In this document: positions 25,131 through 33,224 of the stretch, piece after piece
Layout: each line of letters starts with the position of its first letter
How positions within the stretch are numbered: position 1 is the first letter of the stretch
DNA from: Rhodopseudomonas palustris
GTDB taxonomy: Bacteria; Pseudomonadota; Alphaproteobacteria; Rhizobiales; Xanthobacteraceae
Direction: 5' to 3'
Length of the DNA: 64,000 bases
Assembly: GCF_034479375.1 (NCBI RefSeq)
Contig: NZ_CP140155.1
Coordinates: forward strand, 4,564,501-4,628,500
Program-made: the position numbers and the translations under genes
The notes under the pieces: generated by a model
The model's input: only the letters and a program-made list of their open reading frames with translations
The model's database searches: none
What the model was told of the DNA's origin: nothing

Positions 25131-26156
25131 AAGGAGAGGGCGAACCTTGTTAGAGCAAGCGGACTGCCGGCGCTCTGCCTCTTGGCCGCGATTGCGCTGC
25201 CATTCGTCGTGCCGCAATACTACGTGCAGTTCGCCAGCAAGGCGTTGATCCTCGGCGTGCTGGCGATGGCGCTCAATCTGGTGGTCGGGCAGGGCGGGCT
25301 GGTGTCGCTGTGCCATGCGGCGTTCTTCGGGCTGGCCGGCTACGTGCTGGCGCTGATGTCGCCGAAATACGACGCGGCGTCGCTGCTGCTGACGCTGCCG
25401 GTTGCGGTGCTGGCGGCGAGCTTCGCAGCGCTGGTGATCGGCGCACTCGCCCTGCGCACCCGCGGCGTGTACTTCATCATGGTCACGCTCGCCTTCGGCG
25501 AGATGCTGTTCTACCTGTTTCACGACGCCGATTTCGCCGGCGGCTCCGATGGCGCCTTCATCAACGCCAAGCCGGAACTGGTGATCGCAGGCGTTCGCCT
25601 GCTCGATCTCGACAAGCCTTCGACGTTCTACTTCCTGGTGCTCGGCGTCACCGTCGCGGTGGTCGCGCTGCTGATGACGGTGGTGCGCTCGCCGTTCGGC
25701 CATGCGCTGGCGGCGGCGCGCGACAACGAGCGTCGCGCCCGCGCGCTCGGCTTTCCGATCTTCCGCATCCGGCTGATCGCCTTTGTGCTGTCCGGCGCGC
25801 TCGCCGGGCTCGCCGGCTATCTGGCCGCGGTGCAGTTCGGCTTCATGGCGCCGCAGATGCTCGGCTGGCATCAATCGGCGACGGTGCTGGTGATGGTGCT
25901 GATCGGCGGGCTCGGCACCGTGACCGGGCCGCTGATCGGCGCGCTGGTGCTGCTCGGTCTGGAAGAGGTGCTGAAAGCGTTTTTCGAACATTGGAAGCTG
26001 ATCGAGGGCGTGATCGTGATCGCGATCGTGCTGCTGCTGCCGAACGGCGTGCGGCAGCTCTGGCCGATGGTCTTCGGCGAGGCGGCGCGCGAACCCGCAC
26101 GTGACCACGCGATCAAGCCGACCTCGGCGCCCGCGCCGGAGACCGGTCATGCCTGA
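25125..26156 (+). CDS. Branched-chain-type ABC transporter permease (LivM-like)
   Basis: The 343-residue protein starts TKERANLVRASGLPALCLLAAIALPF. It has about 9-10 TM segments and the LivM core LVVGQGGLVSLCHAAFFGLAGYVLAL. The cytoplasmic coupling loop is ALAAARDNERRARALGFPIFRIRL. A further start at 25104 would lie inside the repeat and encode repeat-derived residues, so I prefer 25125. The start still sits in the repeat end, which could influence translation. The gene overlaps the next ATPase gene by 8 bases. Confidence 0.88.
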   Translation: MTKERANLVRASGLPALCLLAAIALPFVVPQYYVQFASKALILGVLAMALNLVVGQGGLVSLCHAAFFGLAGYVLALMSPKYDAASLLLTLPVAVLAASFAALVIGALALRTRGVYFIMVTLAFGEMLFYLFHDADFAGGSDGAFINAKPELVIAGVRLLDLDKPSTFYFLVLGVTVAVVALLMTVVRSPFGHALAAARDNERRARALGFPIFRIRLIAFVLSGALAGLAGYLAAVQFGFMAPQMLGWHQSATVLVMVLIGGLGTVTGPLIGALVLLGLEEVLKAFFEHWKLIEGVIVIAIVLLLPNGVRQLWPMVFGEAAREPARDHAIKPTSAPAPETGHA

Positions 26157-26907
26157 GATCGCACTCCACGCCGAGCGGCTCGGCAAACGCTTCGGCGGGC
26201 TGCGCGCGGTCGCCGATGTTTCGCTCGTCGTCAAGCGCGGCGAGATCCACGCGGTGATCGGGCCGAACGGCGCCGGCAAATCGACGCTGATCAATCTGTT
26301 GTCGGGCGAACTCTCCGCCAGCACCGGCACGGTCAGGCTCGGCGACACTGATATCACCGCGCTGGCGCCGGATAAACGCGCCCGCGCCGGCATCGGCCGC
26401 GCGTTCCAGAAGACCACGATCTTCCCGCGCTTCACCGTGCACGAGAACGTCAGGCTCGCAGCCCAGGCGCGCTCGCGCGCGCCGCTCAGGATGTTCGGCG
26501 GCGCCTCGGCCGATCCCGAGGTGCAGCGCCGCACCATCGAGGCAATTACCAAGGCCGGCCTCGCCGGGCGCGAAAGTATCATCGCCAATGTGCTCAGTCA
26601 CGGCGAACAACGCCAACTCGAGATCGCCATGGTGCTGGCGACGGGTCCGTCGATCGTCCTGCTCGACGAGCCGCTCGCCGGCATGGGCCAGGCCGAGGCG
26701 CGCAGCATCATCGCGCTGATCGCCTCGCTGCGCGAATGCCACGCAGTCCTGATTGTCGAGCACGACATGGACGCGGTGTTCGAGCTCGCCGACCGGCTGA
26801 CGGTGATGCAGGACGGCCACGTGATTGCCTCGGGTTTGCCACAAGACGTGCGGCGGCATCCGGCTGTGCGTGCGGCGTATTTGGGTACCCACGGAGATGC
26901 TGCATGA
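26149..26907 (+). CDS. Branched-chain-type ABC transporter ATPase (LivG-like)
   Basis: The protein has 252 residues. Walker A is GPNGAGKST, the Q loop is AFQKTTIF and the signature motif is VLSHGEQRQLE (LSHGE instead of LSGGQ). Walker B is SIVLLDEPLAGMG and the switch His is in LIVEHDMD. The insert between Q loop and signature, and the C-terminal HPAVRAAYLG, are typical of LivG. It powers import with the LivF partner. Its ATG lies upstream of the LivM stop, giving an overlap. Confidence 0.92.
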   Translation: MPEIALHAERLGKRFGGLRAVADVSLVVKRGEIHAVIGPNGAGKSTLINLLSGELSASTGTVRLGDTDITALAPDKRARAGIGRAFQKTTIFPRFTVHENVRLAAQARSRAPLRMFGGASADPEVQRRTIEAITKAGLAGRESIIANVLSHGEQRQLEIAMVLATGPSIVLLDEPLAGMGQAEARSIIALIASLRECHAVLIVEHDMDAVFELADRLTVMQDGHVIASGLPQDVRRHPAVRAAYLGTHGDAA

Positions 26908-27614
26908 CCGCGCTGCTGCAGGCCGAGCGGCTCGAGGCGTTCTACGGCGTCAGCCAGATCCTGCACGGCATCGACCTCGAGGTCGGGCGCGGCGAGCAGA
27001 TCGCGCTGATCGGCCGTAACGGCATGGGCAAGACCACGCTGCTGCGCAGCTTGATGGGGCTCGTGCCGGCCTGCCGCGGCCAGCGCCGGCTGCACGGCGA
27101 TGATATCGCCGGCGTCCCGCCGGATGCGATCGCGCGGCGCGGCGTTGCGCTGGTGCCGGAAGGCCGCGGCGTGTTCGGTGCGCTGTCTGTCGTCGAGAAT
27201 CTCACGATGGCCGCGCGGCCCGGCCGTGATGGCCGCGCCACCTGGACGTTGCCGCGGATCTTCGAGCTGTTTCCGCGGCTCGCCGAGCGCCGCGGCCATG
27301 GCGGGCATCAACTGTCCGGCGGCGAACAGCAGATGCTGACGATCGGCCGCGCGCTGATGACCAATCCGGACCTGCTGCTGATCGACGAGGCCACCGAAGG
27401 CCTGGCGCCGCTGGTCGCGCAGGAGATCTGGCGCACGCTCGGCGTGATCCGCGGCGAGGGCGTTGCCACCATCGTGGTCGACAAGGATTTCCGCAGCCTC
27501 TCCGTGATCGCCGACCGCATGGTGCTGCTGGCGAAAGGCGTGATCGTGTTCGACGGCGTGCCGTCGGCGCTCGCCGCGCAGCCTGAATTGCTGGAGCGGC
27601 ATCTGGGCGTGTAG
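26904..27614 (+). CDS. Branched-chain-type ABC transporter ATPase (LivF-like)
   Basis: The protein has 236 residues. Walker A is GRNGMGKTT, the signature is QLSGGEQQML and Walker B is DLLLIDEATEGLAP. The short FYGVSQILHGIDLEVGRGEQIALIG opening and the VPEGRGVFGALSVVENL stretch are LivF hallmarks. The switch region reads IVVDKDF, with Asp-Lys-Asp where most members have EQN or EHD. The usual switch His is therefore replaced. The start forms an ATGA overlap with LivG. It is the last gene of the importer operon. Confidence 0.9.
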   Translation: MTALLQAERLEAFYGVSQILHGIDLEVGRGEQIALIGRNGMGKTTLLRSLMGLVPACRGQRRLHGDDIAGVPPDAIARRGVALVPEGRGVFGALSVVENLTMAARPGRDGRATWTLPRIFELFPRLAERRGHGGHQLSGGEQQMLTIGRALMTNPDLLLIDEATEGLAPLVAQEIWRTLGVIRGEGVATIVVDKDFRSLSVIADRMVLLAKGVIVFDGVPSALAAQPELLERHLGV

Positions 27615-27625
27615 CAGCTAAGTTC

Positions 27626-27744
27626 GTCATTCCGGGGCGCTCGCGGAGCGAGCGAGCCCGGAATCCCGAGCTGTCCTGCGGTGCTGCGTGGTAACAACCT
27701 CAGATTCCGGGTTCGCCGCTTCGCGGCGCCCCGGAATGACGGGG
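27626..27744. repeat. Palindromic intergenic repeat, family A
   Basis: It begins GTCATTCCGGGGCGCTCGCGG and ends GGCGCCCCGGAATGACGGGG. It lies between the convergent LivF-like and boxR genes, a position where it could stop transcription from both sides. Confidence 0.88.
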
Positions 27745-27761
27745 TTCTTTCGTCGCGCGAA

Positions 27762-28697
27762 CTACATCGCCTCGTTCTTCAGCCCGAATGCACACGCATC
27801 CCGGCACAGCACCGGCGACACCATCGCGGTCAGCTTCGCGGCGGCCGCCTCGACGCTCAGTCCGGCGGTATCGAGCACGCCGGAGGCGCGGGCGTAGAGC
27901 GGTTCGCGGCTCTGCAGGATGGTGCGCAGCTCCTGCATCGCGGCGCGGTCGTCGGCCATCGGCCGCAGGTCGCCCTGGCCGCGCACCCGCGCCATATGTT
28001 CTTCGGGTTCGGCCTTCAGCCAGATGGTGTAGAACGACGACAGGATCTGGTCGAAGGTGATCGCCTCGGAAACGATGCCGCCGCCGGTCGCCAGCACCAT
28101 CAGTTCCTTGCGCGCCAGCAATTGCGCCAGCGCCGCCTGCTCCATCCGGCGGAAACCTTCCTGGCCGTAGAGCGCGATGATTTCGGCGACCGACAGGCCG
28201 TTCTGCTGCTCGATCTCCTTGTTCAGCTCGACGAAGGCCCAGCCGATCTTGTCGGCGAGCATCCGGCCCAGCGTCGACTTGCCGGCGCCGCGCAGGCCGA
28301 TCAAGGCGATGCCGTGAAACGCATGTTCGCGCCGCGCGCCGGCGCCGAGCCGGCCCATCCCGGACAGCACGTCCTTGGCGTGCGCGATCTGCACCGGCGT
28401 GGCGCGGCGGACCAGATCGCGGATCACCGGCCAGTCGATCGACGGATCGCCGCTCGGCAGCAGATCTTCCAGCGGCGTGGCCAGCGCGCCGGAGACGCGG
28501 CGCAGCAGCATGATCGAGACGTTGCCCTTGCCGCTTTCGAGCTGGGCGATGTAGCGCTCGGAAATCCCCGACACTTTCGCCAGCACCTTGCGCGACATCC
28601 CGCGCAGGCCGCGCAGCGTGCGGACGCGCTGGCCGAGCTCCAGCAGGAAGCTGGCGTCGGATTCGGTGGGGTCGGTCATTTCTGAAGGCGCGCTCAT
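27762..28697 (-). CDS. boxR: BoxR/BzdR-type regulator: XRE helix-turn-helix fused to a shikimate-kinase-like domain
   Basis: The protein has 311 residues from the ATG at 28697. The N-terminal HTH runs about residues 20-75 (LGQRVRTLRGLRGMSRKVLAKVSGISERYIAQLESGKGN). A linker of some 50 residues follows. The C-terminal domain resembles shikimate kinase, with P-loop IGLRGAGKSTLGRMLA and VLATGGGIV. In Azoarcus, BzdR and BoxR have this architecture, and benzoyl-CoA bound by the kinase-like domain releases DNA. It is divergent from the benzoate-CoA ligase gene, with candidate operators between. Repression of box genes in the absence of benzoyl-CoA is inferred. An in-frame start at 28766 would include operator DNA and is rejected. 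Confidence 0.92.
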   Translation of the reverse strand: MSAPSEMTDPTESDASFLLELGQRVRTLRGLRGMSRKVLAKVSGISERYIAQLESGKGNVSIMLLRRVSGALATPLEDLLPSGDPSIDWPVIRDLVRRATPVQIAHAKDVLSGMGRLGAGARREHAFHGIALIGLRGAGKSTLGRMLADKIGWAFVELNKEIEQQNGLSVAEIIALYGQEGFRRMEQAALAQLLARKELMVLATGGGIVSEAITFDQILSSFYTIWLKAEPEEHMARVRGQGDLRPMADDRAAMQELRTILQSREPLYARASGVLDTAGLSVEAAAAKLTAMVSPVLCRDACAFGLKNEAM

Positions 28698-28761
28698 GGC
28701 AAGTTGAGCGGAATCATAGTGCTGTGGAGGATTGACAGCAACCCGGTCCGGTGGCTTCCTA

Positions 28762-28790
28762 TGCATTATAATTCTAATGAACTATAATTC
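28762..28790. promoter_or_regulatory. Candidate BoxR operator/promoter between boxR and the ligase gene
   Basis: TGCATTATAATTC at 28762-28774 is followed by a second TATAATTC at 28783-28790, a direct repeat spaced 16 bases. Each contains a perfect TATAAT, so the operator and a -10 box may coincide. A TTGACA at 28732-28737 is too far for a standard -35 with either. Confidence 0.6.
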
Positions 28791-28809
28791 TACCAGCGGG
28801 GAGGACGCC

Positions 28810-28845
28810 ATGGCCATTGGCGCTGCCGAACAATGCACGGCATGA
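28810..28845 (+). CDS. Possible 11-codon leader peptide overlapping the ligase start
   Basis: ATGGCCATTGGC to TGA encodes MAIGAAEQCTA. The strong ribosome-binding site (GGGGAGGAC, ending four bases before this ATG) serves this frame, not the ligase frame. The TGA overlaps the ATG at 28842 of the ligase as ATGA. It may couple translation to the ligase gene. A one-base sequencing or natural frameshift that would fuse it to the ligase is the main alternative. Confidence 0.4.
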   Translation: MAIGAAEQCTA

Positions 28846-30386
28846 CCGGTGCCGGGCCGTACAATGCGGTGAGCTGGCTGCTCGACCGCAATGTGACCGA
28901 GGGGCGCGGCGACAAGCTGGCCTTTACGGACACCGTGTCCGAGCTGACGTATCGCGCGCTGCAGGCGCAGACCTGCCGCGCCGCCAACCTGCTGCGTCGC
29001 CTCGGCGTGCGGCGCGAGGAGCGCGTGGCGATGATCATGCTCGACACGATCGACTTCCCGGTCGTGTTCCTCGGCGCGATCCGCGGCGGCGTGGTGCCGG
29101 TGCCGCTCAACACGCTGCTCACCGCCGAGCAATATGCCTATGTGCTGGCCGACTGCCGCGCCCGCGTTTTGTTCGTTTCCGAAGCGCTCTACCCGGTGGT
29201 GAAGGACATCCTCGCCGGCCTGCCTGATCTCGCGCATGTCGTGGTCTCGGGTGGCGACGCGCACGGCCATCTCAAGCTCGCCGACGAACTCGCGCGCGAG
29301 AGCGACAGCTTCGAGACCGCGCGAACGCACGCTGAAGAGCCGGCGTTCTGGCTGTATTCGTCGGGCTCGACCGGCATGCCGAAAGGCGTGCGGCATCTGC
29401 ATGCCAATCTCGCCGCCACCGCCGAGACCTACGCCAGGCAGGTGCTCGGCATCCGCGAGGAGGACGTCGTGCTGTCGGCGGCGAAATTGTTCTTCGCCTA
29501 CGGGCTCGGCAATTCGCTGACCTTCCCGCTGTCGGTCGGCGCCACCACGGTGCTGAATTCCGAGCGGCCGACGCCGGCGGTGATCTTTAGGCTGATGCAG
29601 CGCTATAACCCGACGATCTTCTGCGGCGTGCCGACGCTGTTCGCCGCGATGCTCAACGATCCGGCGCTGAAGAGCGAAAGCGCCGGCACGCGGCTGCGGA
29701 TCTGTACGTCGGCCGGCGAGGCGTTGCCTGAATCCGTCGGGCTCGCCTGGAAGGCGCGGTTCGGCGCCGACATACTCGACGGCGTCGGCTCGACCGAATT
29801 GCTGCACATCTTCCTGTCCAACGCGCCGGGCGACATCAAATACGGCACCTCGGGCAAGCCCGTGCCGGGCTACAAGGTGCGACTGGTCAACGAGGCCGGC
29901 GCCGAGGTCGCCGATGGCGAGGTCGGCGAACTGCTGGTCGACGCGCCATCCGCTGGCGAGGGCTACTGGAACCAGCGTAGCAAGAGCCGTGCGACCTTCG
30001 AGGGCCACTGGACCCGCACCGGCGACAAATACATCCGCGACGCCGACGGCCGCTACACGTTTTGCGGTCGCGCCGACGACATGTTCAAGGTGTCGGGCAT
30101 CTGGGTGTCGCCGTTCGAGGTCGAGAGCGCGCTGATCACGCATCCGGCCGTGCTCGAAGCCGCCGTCGTGCCTGACGCCGATTTCGACGGCCTGTTGAAG
30201 CCGCGCGCCTATGTGGTGCTACGCGACGGCGCTGCCGCCGACGGGCTGTTCGAGGCGCTCAAGGATCACGTCAAGCAGAAGGTCGGCCCGTGGAAATATC
30301 CGCGCTGGATCGAGGTGGTGTCGAGCCTGCCGAAAACCGCCACCGGCAAGATCCAGCGCTTCAAGCTGCGCGAGGGCGGGTCGTGA
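28842..30386 (+). CDS. Benzoate-CoA ligase
   Basis: The protein has about 514 residues from the ATG at 28842; the ATG at 28833 in the same frame is an alternative. It is an acyl-adenylate-forming enzyme. YNAVSWLLDRNVTEGRGDKLAF is typical of benzoate-CoA ligases. Motif A3 is YSSGSTGMPKGV, followed by GVGSTELLHIFLSN and the hinge WTRTGDKY. The catalytic Lys is in LPKTATGKIQRFKL. It converts benzoate, ATP and CoA to benzoyl-CoA, AMP and PPi. It heads the ligase-hydrolase-boxC-boxB set, with candidate BoxR sites upstream. I leave the symbol blank because bclA, badA and bzdA cannot be separated by eye. Confidence 0.93.
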   Translation: MTGAGPYNAVSWLLDRNVTEGRGDKLAFTDTVSELTYRALQAQTCRAANLLRRLGVRREERVAMIMLDTIDFPVVFLGAIRGGVVPVPLNTLLTAEQYAYVLADCRARVLFVSEALYPVVKDILAGLPDLAHVVVSGGDAHGHLKLADELARESDSFETARTHAEEPAFWLYSSGSTGMPKGVRHLHANLAATAETYARQVLGIREEDVVLSAAKLFFAYGLGNSLTFPLSVGATTVLNSERPTPAVIFRLMQRYNPTIFCGVPTLFAAMLNDPALKSESAGTRLRICTSAGEALPESVGLAWKARFGADILDGVGSTELLHIFLSNAPGDIKYGTSGKPVPGYKVRLVNEAGAEVADGEVGELLVDAPSAGEGYWNQRSKSRATFEGHWTRTGDKYIRDADGRYTFCGRADDMFKVSGIWVSPFEVESALITHPAVLEAAVVPDADFDGLLKPRAYVVLRDGAAADGLFEALKDHVKQKVGPWKYPRWIEVVSSLPKTATGKIQRFKLREGGS

Positions 30387-30468
30387 GTACAAGCGGAGAA
30401 CTGCCCATGCTGAGAGCGGCGCTCGTGGCCACCCTCCCCGCAAGGGGGTGGGGAAAGAGGCTGCGCCG

Positions 30469-31290
30469 ATGACGGAGCTTTCTGCCACTGGCCATCTCAC
30501 CATCGCCGATCACCAGCTCGAATATCGCATGATCGGCCCGTCGCCCGCCGAGGCGCCGACGCTGGTGCTGCTGCATGAAGGGCTCGGCTGCGTCGGGCTG
30601 TGGGGCGACTTTCCGGACAGGCTCGCGGCCGCGACCGGCGCCGGCGTGTTCGCCTATTCGCGCGCGGGCTATGGCGCCTCCAGTCCGGCGCAACTGCCGC
30701 GGCCGGTCGACTACATGCATCGCGAGGCGCTCGACGTGCTGCCACGTGTGCTCGACGCCATCGGCTTCCGCCGCGGGTTGCTGATCGGCCATTCCGACGG
30801 CGCCTCGATCGCGGCGATCTATGCCGGCGGTGTGCCGGATCATCGCATTCGGGGCGTCTCGCTGATCGCGCCGCATTTCGTCGTCGAGGATATTTCGGTG
30901 CAATCGATCGCGGCGATCAAGCGGGCCTACGAGACCACCGAGCTGCGCGCGAAACTCGCCAAGTGGCACAGCGACGTCGACAACGCGTTCTACGGCTGGA
31001 ACGGCGCCTGGCTCGATCCCGCGTTCCGCAAATGGGACATCTCCGATCACCTCGCCTACATCCGCGTTCCGGTGCAGATCGTGCAGGGCGCCGACGATCA
31101 GTACGGCACCTTGAAGCAGATCGAGATCGCCGAAGCCGAGTGCTGCTGCCCGGTCGAAACCCTGATCATTGCCGGCGCCGGCCACTCGCCGCATCGCGAG
31201 GCCGCCGAGGCGACGCTACGCGCCGTCGCCGATTTCGCCGACCGGATCCTCGAGGGGCATGGCGAGGCGACATACGGGTACGCCGCCTGA
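30469..31290 (+). CDS. Alpha/beta hydrolase of the box cluster
   Basis: The protein has 273 residues. The nucleophile elbow is GHSDGAS (Ser near residue 106), the acid is in VQGADDQYG, and the catalytic His is in IAGAGHSPH. LLHEGLGCVGLWGDFP forms the oxyanion loop region. Hydrolases of this type occur in many box clusters. A role in hydrolysing a CoA thioester or a spontaneously formed lactone is conceivable, but no function is proven. A GC-rich repeat (CCCTCCCCGCAAGGGGGTGGGG) lies in the 82-base gap after the ligase gene. Confidence 0.85.
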   Translation: MTELSATGHLTIADHQLEYRMIGPSPAEAPTLVLLHEGLGCVGLWGDFPDRLAAATGAGVFAYSRAGYGASSPAQLPRPVDYMHREALDVLPRVLDAIGFRRGLLIGHSDGASIAAIYAGGVPDHRIRGVSLIAPHFVVEDISVQSIAAIKRAYETTELRAKLAKWHSDVDNAFYGWNGAWLDPAFRKWDISDHLAYIRVPVQIVQGADDQYGTLKQIEIAEAECCCPVETLIIAGAGHSPHREAAEATLRAVADFADRILEGHGEATYGYAA

Positions 31291-31304
31291 CTCGCTTTAA
31301 AAGC

Positions 31305-31370
31305 TGCAACAAAGTGCACTATTTCAGCCGATCGTGGTGGACTCCGACAAAATCGTGCATTATAATTCAC
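31305..31370. promoter_or_regulatory. Candidate BoxR operators upstream of boxC
   Basis: Three elements lie together. TGCA-N6-TGCA is at 31305-31318, and TGCACTATTTC starts at 31315. GTGCATTATAATTCAC at 31355-31370 is a nearly perfect palindrome that contains the exact 13-mer seen before the ligase gene. The motif is 30 bases before the boxC start, in the position of a promoter. Confidence 0.6.
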
Positions 31371-31399
31371 CTCAATCGAGGAAGACGAAAGGGAAGGCC

Positions 31400-33088
31400 A
31401 TGGCCGGGGAGGATCGCGCTCTCGCGAACGGAGCGAGCTGGATCGACTTTCAAACCGATCCGACTCGCTATCGGCACTGGAAGCTCGCGATCGAGGGCGA
31501 CATCGCGACGCTGACCATGGACGTCGACGAGAACGGCGGCCTGTTCGAGGGCTATCAGCTCAAGCTGAATTCCTACGACCTCGGCGTCGACATCGAGCTC
31601 GCCGACGCGATGCAGCGGCTGCGCTTCGAGCATCCGCAGGTCAAGGTCATCCTGCTGCGCTCCGGCAAGAACCGGGTGTTCTGCGCCGGCGCCAACATCC
31701 GGATGCTGGCCGGCGCCACCCACGCCCACAAGGTCAATTTCTGCAAATTCACCAACGAGACCCGCAACGGCTTCGAGGACTCCTCCGAGTTCTCGGGCCA
31801 GCGCAGCATCGCGGTGATCAACGGCACCGCGGCCGGCGGCGGCTACGAATTGGCGCTCGCGGCCGATCACATCATCATGGCGGATGACGGCGCCGCCGCG
31901 GTGGCGCTGCCGGAAGTGCCGCTGCTCGCGGTGCTGCCCGGCACCGGCGGGCTGACGCGCGTCGTCGACAAGCGCAAGGTGCGGCGCGACCGCGCCGATT
32001 TCTTCTGCACGATCGAGGAGGGCATCAAGGGCAAGCGCGCGGTGCAATGGCGCCTCGTCGACGAGATCGCGCCGAACAGCAAGCTCGAAGCCGTCGCCGC
32101 CGACCGCGCCAAGCAATTCGCGTCGTCGTCGTCGCGCAGCGGCAACGGCAAGGGCATCATGCTGACGCCGTTGTCGCGCAGTTTCGATGACACCGGCGTG
32201 CGCTACAAGCACGTCAGCGTCGATCTCGACCGCGACGCGCGGATCGCGACGATCTCGATCGCCGGACCGGAAGCCGGTGCGCCGGCCGATATCGACGGCC
32301 TGATCGCGCAGGGGGCCTCGACCTGGTCGCTCGCCGTCGCGCGCGAACTCGACGACGCGATCCTGCATCTGCGCATCAACGAACTCGGCATCGCGATGCT
32401 GGTGTTCAAGTCGCACGGCGACAGTGCCTCGGTGCTGGCGCACGACGCCTTCCTCGAGGCCAACAAGGCGCACTGGCTGGTCAACGAGATCCGGCACTAC
32501 TGGAAGCGCGTGCTGAAACGGATCGACGTCACCTCGCGCACGCTGGTGACGCTGGTCGAGCCCGGCTCCTGCTTCGCCGGCACGCTGGCCGAACTCGTGT
32601 TCGCCGCCGACCGCTCCTACATGCTGATCGGCACCCGCGAGGGTGACAACCGCCCGGCTCCCCAGATCACGCTCAGCGCGATGAATTTCGGCCCGTATCC
32701 GATGAGCCACGGGCTGACGCGATTGCAATCGCGTTTCCAGTCGGGTGGCGATGAGTTGGCGCAGGCGCAGGCGAAGACCGGCGAGCCGCTCGACGCCGAA
32801 GCCGCCGACGAACTTGGCCTCGTCACCTTCGCGCTCGACGATATCGACTGGGACGACGAGGTCCGCGTGTTCCTCGAGGAGCGCGCCTCGTTCTCGCCCG
32901 ACAGCCTCACCGGCATGGAGGCCAATCTGCGCTTCGTCGGGCCCGAGACGATGGAGTCGAAAATCTTCTCGCGCCTCACCGCGTGGCAGAACTGGATCTT
33001 CCAGCGCCCCAATGCGGTCGGCGAAGACGGCGCGCTGCGCCGCTACGGCACCGGCCAGAAGGCGCAATTCGACATGACGCGGGTGTGA
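31400..33088 (+). CDS. boxC: BoxC, 2,3-epoxybenzoyl-CoA dihydrolase (benzoyl-CoA-dihydrodiol lyase)
   Basis: The 562-residue protein has two crotonase-like halves. The N-terminal half contains RVFCAGANIRMLAGATHAHKVNFCKFTNETRN and INGTAAGGGYELALAADHI, the CoA-thioester oxyanion-hole region. The C-terminal half includes VEPGSCFAGTLAELVFAADRSYML. Length and motifs match BoxC. It opens the ring of 2,3-epoxybenzoyl-CoA with two waters, giving 3,4-dehydroadipyl-CoA semialdehyde and formate. The start at 31400 (AGGGAAGG upstream) was preferred over 31334, which would place the operator palindrome inside the gene. Confidence 0.95.
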   Translation: MAGEDRALANGASWIDFQTDPTRYRHWKLAIEGDIATLTMDVDENGGLFEGYQLKLNSYDLGVDIELADAMQRLRFEHPQVKVILLRSGKNRVFCAGANIRMLAGATHAHKVNFCKFTNETRNGFEDSSEFSGQRSIAVINGTAAGGGYELALAADHIIMADDGAAAVALPEVPLLAVLPGTGGLTRVVDKRKVRRDRADFFCTIEEGIKGKRAVQWRLVDEIAPNSKLEAVAADRAKQFASSSSRSGNGKGIMLTPLSRSFDDTGVRYKHVSVDLDRDARIATISIAGPEAGAPADIDGLIAQGASTWSLAVARELDDAILHLRINELGIAMLVFKSHGDSASVLAHDAFLEANKAHWLVNEIRHYWKRVLKRIDVTSRTLVTLVEPGSCFAGTLAELVFAADRSYMLIGTREGDNRPAPQITLSAMNFGPYPMSHGLTRLQSRFQSGGDELAQAQAKTGEPLDAEAADELGLVTFALDDIDWDDEVRVFLEERASFSPDSLTGMEANLRFVGPETMESKIFSRLTAWQNWIFQRPNAVGEDGALRRYGTGQKAQFDMTRV

Positions 33089-33111
33089 GCACGCGCGATC
33101 ACCGTGCGCTT

Positions 33112-33194
33112 GTCATTGCGAGGAGCGAAGCGACGAAGCAATCCAGAAACTCAATGCACTGCGGCCTGGATTGCCTCGCTCCGCTCGCAATGAC
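33112..33194. repeat. Palindromic intergenic repeat, family B
   Basis: GTCATTGCGAGGAGCGAAGCGACGAAGCAATCCAG pairs with CTGGATTGCCTCGCTCCGCTCGCAATGAC. Located between boxC and boxB. Other copies lie at 55599 and 58435. Confidence 0.9.
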
Positions 33195-33224
33195 GAAATC
33201 AAAAATGCCAACCGGGAGCACGCC

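Noticed and set aside
31334..31399. Longer start for boxC
   Set aside because: It would place the near-palindromic GTGCATTATAATTCAC operator and promoter within the coding region and lacks a ribosome-binding site.
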